In this document: piece after piece, positions 57,961-64,000 of the stretch
Layout: each line of letters begins with the position of its first letter
How positions within the stretch are numbered: the first letter of the stretch is position 1
Assembly (NCBI GenBank): GCA_037951105.1
Contig: JBAMJV010002074.1
Location: 124,001-188,000, forward strand
Origin: Echinarachnius parma
Taxonomy: Eukaryota; Echinodermata; Echinoidea; Clypeasteroida; Echinarachniidae
Length of the DNA stretch: 64,000 nucleotides
Direction of reading: 5' to 3'
Notes under the pieces: model-generated
Database searches by the model: none
What the model saw: only the letters and a program-made list of their open reading frames with translations
Told to the model about the DNA's origin: nothing
Translations under genes and position numbers: made by a program

Positions 57961-58400
57961 AATTGCTATCGGGGTTCATGATCGATTATAAACGATCATA
58001 ATAGTGAACAGAAAAATTCCTATTTTTGCTATTATTTGTATTGAAAACAGTGTTATCATGTCCTTGTTTTTCTATATAATTTATAAAACTATAAATGACA
58101 CCTGAATAATAGTCTTATGAATATGATTCAAAGGCTGATTATTTTAGAATCTACTCTCGGCAATTACTAACTATTAACAAATGTACATAGTATGTATAGG
58201 TATATATATACTAAGTCGATTGCATAGTATATTGTTAAGACGATAGGATAGGATAGGATAGGATAGAATGATAGGTAGATTAGGTGTAGGATAAGGATGT
58301 AGGATTTAGTGGTTGCATGACGGAAGTGTAAAATTTGTAACACCATTCAAGCCTATTAATCATTTTGTTTTAATAATTGTTCGTATTGTTGTTCGTATTG
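57961..58400 (-). repeat. Unique core shared with 17.1-18.3 kb
   Basis: In inverse orientation this matches pieces of 17100-17200 (CCTACACCTA, CATCCTATCGTC) and 18070-18285 (CAAATCATATTCATAA, GGACATGA, TAATCGATCATGA, CCCCGATAGCAAT). GGATA repeats at 58240-58270. It appears to be the internal region of one CCCAG/CCCGATAGCAAT-ended element type. Confidence 0.65.
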
Positions 58401-58870
58401 TTGGCCCGAGGTTGGCCCGAGGTTGGCCCGAGGTTGGCCCGAGGTTGGCCCGAGGTTGGCCCGAGGTTGGCCCGAGGTTGGCCCGAGGTTGGCCCGAGGT
58501 TGGCCCGAGGTTGGCCCGAGGTTGGCCCGAGGTTGGCCCGAGGTTGGCCCGAGGTTGGCCCGAGGTTGGCCCGAGGTTGGCCCGAGGTTGGCCCGAGGTT
58601 GGCCCGAGGTTGGCCCGAGGTTGGCCCGAGGTTGGCCCGAGGTTGGCCCGAGGTTGGCCCGAGGTTGGCCCGAGGTTGGCCCGAGGTTGGCCCGAGGTTG
58701 GCCCGAGGTTGGCCCGAGGTTGGCCCGAGGTTGGCCCGAGGTTGGCCCGAGGTTGGCCCGAGGTTGGCCCGAGGTTGGCCCGAGGTTGGCCCGAGGTTGG
58801 CCCGAGGTTGGCCCGAGGTTGGCCCGAGGTTGGCCCGAGGTTGGCCCGAGGTTGGCCCGAGGTTGGCCCA
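58401..58870 (+). repeat. Pure 11-bp minisatellite, about 42 copies
   Basis: TTGGCCCGAGG repeated head to tail about 42.7 times with no variation seen. Because 11 is not a multiple of 3 and the unit has no stops, all six frames are open and give 11-residue periodic peptides (for example ARGWPEVGPRL). The four or five long ORFs here are artefacts of this. Confidence 0.95.
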
Positions 58871-59268
58871 ATGTCATAATTAGCCAACTGAAAGGTTGGG
58901 CAAGGGTTGGGAAAACGTTGGCCCAACACTTGTACGACGTTGGCTTGTTGGGTTGGGCCAACGAGGGCCCAGCGGCAAGAATGACGTGGGCAAAACGTCA
59001 CGTTTTAACGTTGGCCCGACATTGACTTACATAGTCGTATTAACGTTGGGGTTTAGTCGGCTCAATGTTGGCTTGACGTCAGAAATAGCAAAATAAATGG
59101 TTGGGCAAACGTTGGCTCAGCATTGGCAATTGACGTTGTCGTATGGGGGTTGGGTCAACGAGGGCCCAGCAGCAAGAATGACGTGGGCTAGACGTCACGT
59201 TTTGACGTTGGCCCAACATGACCGCCTACATTGGGCCAACGATGGGCCAACGTAGCATTGTTATCTGG
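58871..59268 (-). repeat. CCCAGATAACAATGC-ended repeat, right terminus
   Basis: GGCCCAACG-type motifs, with a duplicated block (CCAACGAGGGCCCAGC, GCAAGAATGACGTGGGC) about 200 bp apart, ending TAGCATTGTTATCTGGG, the inverse of the left ends at 19858 and 53038. Confidence 0.85.
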
Positions 59269-59602
59269 GCATATACTTGATGGAATTTTAGACCTCTCCA
59301 TTTCAGTACATATTGTATTAATCACTAATCACTGTTTGCACTTGACAACAAAGTTACTAGATCCCTTTAAGAATAAATTAGTACAATGTTCATCTAAAGA
59401 ACAAACTAAAAGACAAAAATAAATTAAATACTTGTGACATCCACAATGTAGTTCAGGTTAAACATGTCAATACTTGTCTGAGACCATGGCTAGGTGGTGT
59501 TTTTGGTCAAGAAAGAACAGCAAGTTAAGTCATATCATTTAACATGTACCACCACTAATAACTGAGTCTAAATTGATTTTACTCCACCCTCTTCGAACTT
59601 AA
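59269..59602. other. No gene recognised
   Basis: AT-rich spacer. The ORF 59231-59422 overlaps the repeat terminus and has no domain. Confidence 0.4.
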
Positions 59603-60353
59603 AGGGTCGCATGTAAAGTGTCAAGTCCACGAAAATTACTAGGAGCCGTAGGAGGTTCCTCGTTTTTCTTCTACCGTGTTGTCATGGTTGTTTAGCTTAT
59701 TATATGGTAAGAGAAGAATAAAATAGGGTTAGATTTTTTTCAAATGGCCCTTTAGCATGACAATATCTATCATTCAGCTCACGAGCGTTAATTAACGGTC
59801 ATAAACCTCATAAACGTCATACAGTAAATCGTTTTAAAAGGTGACGCATATTTTCGTTTGTTTTTTTTTTAACCAGAAAAGTAATGTTCTTTTCAATAAA
59901 TTGTTTACACATCATTCGGACATATCTTGTGGTGTGGCAAGATTGGTAGAGCGCGCGCTTTCCGATCATGAGATCCCGGGTTCGAACCCTGCCCACTGCC
60001 TTTGTCCTTCGGCAAGACAATTTATCCACAATTGCTGCTCTCTACCCAGGTGTATAAATGGGGACCCGGTAGGAGGTGAAAGCCTTTATGTGAACGATCT
60101 TCTTGAGCCCATGAGCGCTTGGAAGGAATGCTCCCCAGGGAGTGGAGATGGTGCACACAATGTGTGCTGGTCTGCATTGTATCCTATGACCGGGGGTAAT
60201 ATTATCATTGTAAAGCGCTTAGAGATGATTATCAATCATATTAGGCGCTATATAAATCGAGATTATTATTATTATATCTTGCAATGATTTAAGTACAGTA
60301 TTGAAGTCTCAAATGTTATTTTGGGGCAATATCTGATACTTTATAGGTGCACC
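59603..60353 (+). mobile_element. TTAA-inserting MITE, family B, copy 3 (contains SINE)
   Basis: TTAA at 59599-59602 and 60354-60357. Body matches 25136-25514 (AAAATAGGGTTAGATTTTTT, then GAAGTCTCAAATGT and ATATCTGA). Interrupted by the SINE at 59930-60273, so the SINE is younger. Confidence 0.88.
59930..60273 (+). mobile_element. tRNA-derived SINE with 8-bp TSD
   Basis: A box in TGGCAAGATTGGTAGAGCG, B box GGGTTCGAACCCTG at 59978-59991, body with TACCCAGGTGTATAAATGGG and AGGCGCTATATAAATCGAG, tail of (ATT)n. Flanked by ATATCTTG at 59922-59929 and 60274-60281. The host MITE at 25.4 kb has the uninterrupted site. Transcribed by pol III and mobilised by a LINE in trans; which LINE is unknown. The ORFs at 59817-60287 are not genes. 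Confidence 0.93.
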
Positions 60354-60466
60354 TTAAACATCGGCCGCCCAAAGGTCCTCAATTACACCCCTCTATGACC
60401 TACTTTACACATATTATGACCTCCCAACTACTTATTTCAACCACTTCACCGTCTTGTTCGTTGTAC

Positions 60467-60567
60467 CATGGGCGTCGATACTTACGTAATACCTATTCAT
60501 CAGGGGGGATGAATGAATAGATCATCCCCCCTGATGAATGGGTATCAATGACAGATCGACGCCCATG
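60467..60567. mobile_element. hAT-type MITE (CATGGGCGTC family), copy 4
   Basis: A 101-bp element, complete CATGGGCGTCGAT termini, exact TSD CGTTGTAC at 60459-60466 and 60568-60575. Nearly identical to the copy inside the EGF exon at 11263. Confidence 0.93.
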
Positions 60568-60724
60568 CGTTGTACATTCAACTTTACGACAAAACAGGGA
60601 CTGACCAGGCCGATAATGACCTACAAACTTTCACTAAGATCAAACACATTACCCGCGGACGTACTTTTTGGGAGTGAACTTCAATTTAACTCGTACTTTT
60701 CCCCCTTTCCAACGTAGCCCATGC

Positions 60725-61020
60725 ATAAATCAATGAAATTAATCCAAACTTGACACAATCTTAATTAACAGGAAACAATCTACCAATCAAATACATTACT
60801 CCACCTACCTATTTTGCTATTTTATCCCTTCTTTAGGGAAGTTCCCCCAAGATTTGCTTCAACTTAATCCTAACAAAGATCAATGATATTAAGCCGACAT
60901 TATTGAACACAGTCTTAATTAACAACAAGCAGTCCAACGAATGATACAATAAAGATCAATGACTCTAAGCCGAAATTAAACACAGTCTTAATTAACAACT
61001 AACAAGCCAATGAATGATTC
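60725..61020 (+). repeat. Degenerate tandem repeat
   Basis: Three degenerate copies of AATCAATGA, TTAA, CC, then ACACA and TCTTAATTAACA are seen at about 60727, 60880 and 60955. No gene. Confidence 0.6.
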
Positions 61021-61195
61021 CATTTCAACATCTCTTAGTCCATACGACTATTTTCTTTGTTTAACCACATATCGATTCAAGACATTCAACCGAACTTGGC
61101 GCATATATCAATCATCGAACTAATTAACTCCAATTAAATACAGTAATTAACCTAATTAACTTTCAAGGTTGTCTATACTGCCCCAATACTCTTCT

Positions 61196-61515
61196 CACAC
61201 ACACACGCATACATACACTAACAAACACACACAAACACACGAAAACACACACAAACACACGTGGTACGTGTTATGCCAACCATGAAAAAACTTCACACAA
61301 GCAAGCATATGCACTCACGCACGTGTGTATGTATGTATTATGCCAACCATGAACAAACTTGCAAAACCAAGTACTTTGCATTTTCCAGTCACCCTGACCC
61401 CTTGCTTCCGAAAATCACACACTCACACATACACACACCCACACACACAAACACACGCACACACACACACACGCGCTCACACACACACACACACACATAC
61501 ACACACAATACAAGC
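61196..61515 (+). repeat. CA-rich simple repeat
   Basis: Two blocks of (CA)n / (ACAC) (61196-61262 and 61420-61507) flank a short non-repeat with TATGCCAACCATGAA duplicated. The ORFs at 61261-61623 are low complexity. Confidence 0.85.
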
Positions 61516-61850
61516 GAGTCAACATTATCCTTTTACTCTTGCATGTACCACCGCACTATGCAAACTATGTACTATGGGAGTAAGCTTAGACAAGGAGTGA
61601 TGCGAGAGGGCGCTATAATATGAATGTAAGAATGGCCCAAGTCCTGGAATTGGGTCATTCTAACATCCATACTAGATTTCACTCACTCATTTTAGGCACT
61701 TCCGGGGGGGGGGGGGGAATTAAGGTTAATCCTTTATACAACAGATAGGCCCATGTATAAGCAACAATTTCACATGTTTAACTCAATTTGGCCAAAAATT
61801 GGACTTTGGTCGATTGTATATGCAGGTCTTCACTTGTATCCGTGGATGGC

Positions 61851-62515
61851 TGTGGGCAGTTCTCAAAGGCGATAGAGACATCAGAGTCCTCATCTTGCAA
61901 GATCGTGCCTAAATCTCAGAAGCACACCCAGACGCACACGGCGGGACAATTGACGTTTAAGGCGTCTTGTCATTTAAAAACGCCGCGGCTTTCATGGGCT
62001 TTCCTGATAATCCGACTTAGTGTTGAAATCTCGATTAGCATCCACTTCAAGTTTTTTCAAAAGAAAAGACGAATAGCACGATATCCGGGTGATTATGTAA
62101 GGCGCAGTCGCGCGGTGGAAAGCAATATCGATCCGTCTATTGATATCACGTAATTACTCGCCAAGCCTGGGACAAAGTACGAGCCTAGCTTGATAATCCG
62201 TCTTTTGTGATCGTAAAACTGAGAAAGTCAAAGGACAACCCCGGACCGCTGCGCCACATATAATCACCTGGATATCGTGCTCTATTTAAGACTTCGTCTT
62301 TATTTTGAAAAAAATTGAAGCGTTCAGTTTCAGCTTTCTAGTGGATGCTAATCGAGATTTCAACACAAAGTCGGATTATCAGGAAAGCCCATGAAAGCCG
62401 CGGGGTTTTTAAATGACAAGACGCCTAAAGGCTGACCGCAATATGGTGGACATGCTGAACCGCACAATTCGAAAACTTTACCAATTAGGCAATCATCAAC
62501 TTTGCAAGAACATCC
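61851..62515 (-). pseudogene. Decayed TIL-type exon
   Basis: Duplicate of the exon at 34738-34920 in two parts (61851-61960 and 62426-62515) split by a MITE. In the minus reading, a conserved cysteine codon (TTC TGT in the intact copy) has become TGA, and the donor GTAAGA is absent (GCCATC instead). Non-functional. Confidence 0.85.
61961..62425. mobile_element. PIF/Harbinger-like MITE
   Basis: A 465-bp element with TIRs of about 90 bp beginning GGCGTCTTGTCATTTAAAAA and ending with the inverse, flanked by TAA at 61958-61960 and 62426-62428. A 3-bp TAA/TTA TSD and GG-CC ends are characteristic of PIF/Harbinger. The ORF 61788-62153 crosses the left part. No transposase. Confidence 0.85.
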
Positions 62516-62859
62516 AGACAGAGAAAGAAAATGACTGTTAGCAAAAACGTTTTTGCTGGGTTTGAAAAAACAAAGCGTAATGGCTAATCAATTATTGCTG
62601 AGTGGTTACGAAAGAGAGAGTTTATTTTTGGTTTAGAGGACACTTCAATAAATAATTCATCTGAATACTTGTAAGTGCACGTGATCTGTAAGATAAAATT
62701 TGATCAAAATCGATTCAGGAACAGCTGAAATATCAATAAGATATATATGATTGGAATAAATGTGGGGCCCACAGGGCAAGTACACTTTCTGTTCGGACCA
62801 GAAAGATTGCATGATATACTAGTTTACTTTCACGATCCGGACAGTAGAGCAAAGGGTTA
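62516..62859. other. TIL-flanking intron copy, then unrecognised
   Basis: 62516-62663 duplicates 34921-35107 (GCAAAAACGTTTTTGCTGGG). The rest is AT-rich without gene features. Confidence 0.55.
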
Positions 62860-63175
62860 GTGTGGAGGTTAAAACAAATCCTAACAATCGCCTCTATGTT
62901 TAAAAAAAACCCATACAAATCATAAAAATCACCTTCAGGTTTGAAACAATCCTACAAATTATGAAAATCACCTCCAGGTTTAAACAAATCATAGAAATCA
63001 TAAAAATCACCTTTGTGTTAAAAATTTTTTTTTTTTTAAAGAAACGCTTTTTAGGTTAAAAGAAAATCATACAAATCATAAAATTGCCTAAGTTACGTTT
63101 AAAAAAAATCATAAAATCCATAAAAAATTGCCTTAAGGTTAAAAACAAAACATGCAAATCATACAAATTTAAAAA
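62860..63175 (+). repeat. Degenerate tandem repeat (about 50 bp units)
   Basis: Repeated pattern of GTTTAAAACAAATC, ATACAAATCATAAAAATC and ACCTT. Five to six imperfect copies with A and T runs. Confidence 0.75.
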
Positions 63176-63193
63176 AAAGAATTAGATTGTTGT

Positions 63194-64000
63194 AAGGACC
63201 GCTAGTCATAAGGACCGCTAGTCATAAGGACCGCTATTCATAACGTGTACCTTCCTATACGTGAAGGACCGCTATTCATAATACGAAAAGGGGGTCGCTA
63301 TTCATAGAGGCATAAGGACCGTTATTCATAAGGACCGTTATTCATAATGTGGGATGAGGGTCACTATTAATAATTCACATTGAGGGTCATTACTCATAAC
63401 GACCGCTATTCATAATACAAAATCGGGGTCGCTATTCATAAACATGAAGAAGGGGCGCTACTCATAATTTATATTGGGGGTCACTACTCATAGGGAACGC
63501 TATTCATAATACGAAAATAGGGTCGCTATACATAATATTGAATGAGGGTCGCTAGTCATAATACGAGAAGAGGACCGCTATTCATAATACGAGAGTAGGA
63601 CCGCTACCATAATACGAAATGGGGGTCGCTAGTCATAAAACGAGAAGAGGGTCGCTAGTCATAATATGGAATGAGGGTCGCTATATATTCAAATACGAGA
63701 AGAGGGTCGCTAGTCATAATACGAGAAGAGGGCCGCTACTCATAATACGAAATGGGGGTCGCTAGTCATAAAACGAGAAGAGGGTCGCTAGTCATAATAT
63801 GGAATGAGGGTCGCTATATATTCATAATACGAGAAGAGGGTCGCTAGTCATAATACGAGAAGAGGGCCGCTACTCATAATACGGAATGAGGACCGCTAGT
63901 CATAATACGGGAAGGGGACCGCTACTCATAATACGGAATGAGGACCGATATTCATAATACGAGAAGAGCGTCGCTAGTCATAATACGAGAGTAGGACCGC
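63194..64000 (+). repeat. Minisatellite, GGACCGCTAGTCATAA type, open-ended
   Basis: Begins with three 16-bp copies of AAGGACCGCTAGTCAT, then units of about 26 bp (GGGTCGCTAGTCATAATACG plus AGAAGA) with many variants. A block of about 133 bp is repeated at 63617 and 63751 as a higher-order unit. The array runs off the end of the window. Confidence 0.92.

Noticed and set aside
58313..59025. Five long overlapping ORFs (168-213 codons) on both strands
   Set aside because: All are produced by the stop-free 11-bp minisatellite; the 11-residue periodic peptides are frame-independent and not evidence of a gene.
53038..59268. A single 6.2-kb transposon bounded by CCCAGATAACAATGC ends
   Set aside because: The two ends are inverted, but the flanking bases do not match and many other elements lie between; more likely two separate partial elements.
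61261..61623. His/Thr-rich ORFs
   Set aside because: Translation of CA microsatellite.

Overview
This is a gene-poor, transposon-saturated stretch of a metazoan nuclear genome. The evidence is single-domain phase 1-1 coding exons with GT-AG borders, tRNA-derived SINEs, two non-LTR retrotransposons, many MITE/foldback elements and several minisatellites. The EGF-rich gene, SINE tails and Tx1-like LINE suggest a marine invertebrate, possibly a deuterostome; this is only an inference. There are no bacterial operons, CRISPR arrays, rRNA or functional tRNA genes that I can see. Everything was read by eye, so repeat boundaries are accurate to a few bases only where a target-site duplication (TSD) is given.

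Host coding sequence is on the minus strand. Five intact EGF-like exons (5.5, 6.1, 6.9, 7.3 and 39.5 kb) are each exactly 114 bp and phase 1-1. Four more EGF exons (8.7, 9.9, 10.3 and 11.3 kb) are broken by a lost splice acceptor, an insertion, a deletion and a hAT-type MITE. A TIL-type cysteine-rich exon lies at 34.7 kb, with a dead duplicate at 61.9-62.5 kb. The exons arose by repeated exon-plus-intron duplication (modules at 8.6-14.5 kb and 39.1-39.6 kb). They probably belong to one or more large extracellular multidomain genes (fibropellin/Notch-like architecture).

Layout: 1-2.9 kb, duplicated 1.77-kb foldback unit with a tRNA-like pol III box. 5.4-14.5 kb, EGF exon cluster with nested MITEs. 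14.8-15.5 kb, CpG-rich block. 15.85-24.2 kb, giant palindromic repeat family built on GGCCCAACGTC. 25-30 kb, TIR elements, an inverted duplication and a tandem duplication. 30.1 kb, SINE. 31.1-33.3 kb, unusual array carrying GGTAACGGAAGGAC. 34.7 kb, TIL exon. 35.6-39.1 kb, LINE of the Jockey/CR1 group (minus). 40.2-47.9 kb, L1/Tx1-like LINE (plus) with a 15-bp TSD, itself invaded by MITEs. 50-59.3 kb, more CCCAG-ended repeats, a 122-bp satellite with a four-unit higher-order repeat and a pure 11-bp minisatellite. 59.6-62.5 kb, nested TTAA element and SINE, hAT and Harbinger-like MITEs. 63.2-64 kb, a tandem array running off the window.

The unifying theme is insertion into duplicated templates: paralogous copies inside the window act as empty sites, so several insertions, their TSDs and their order can be read directly.
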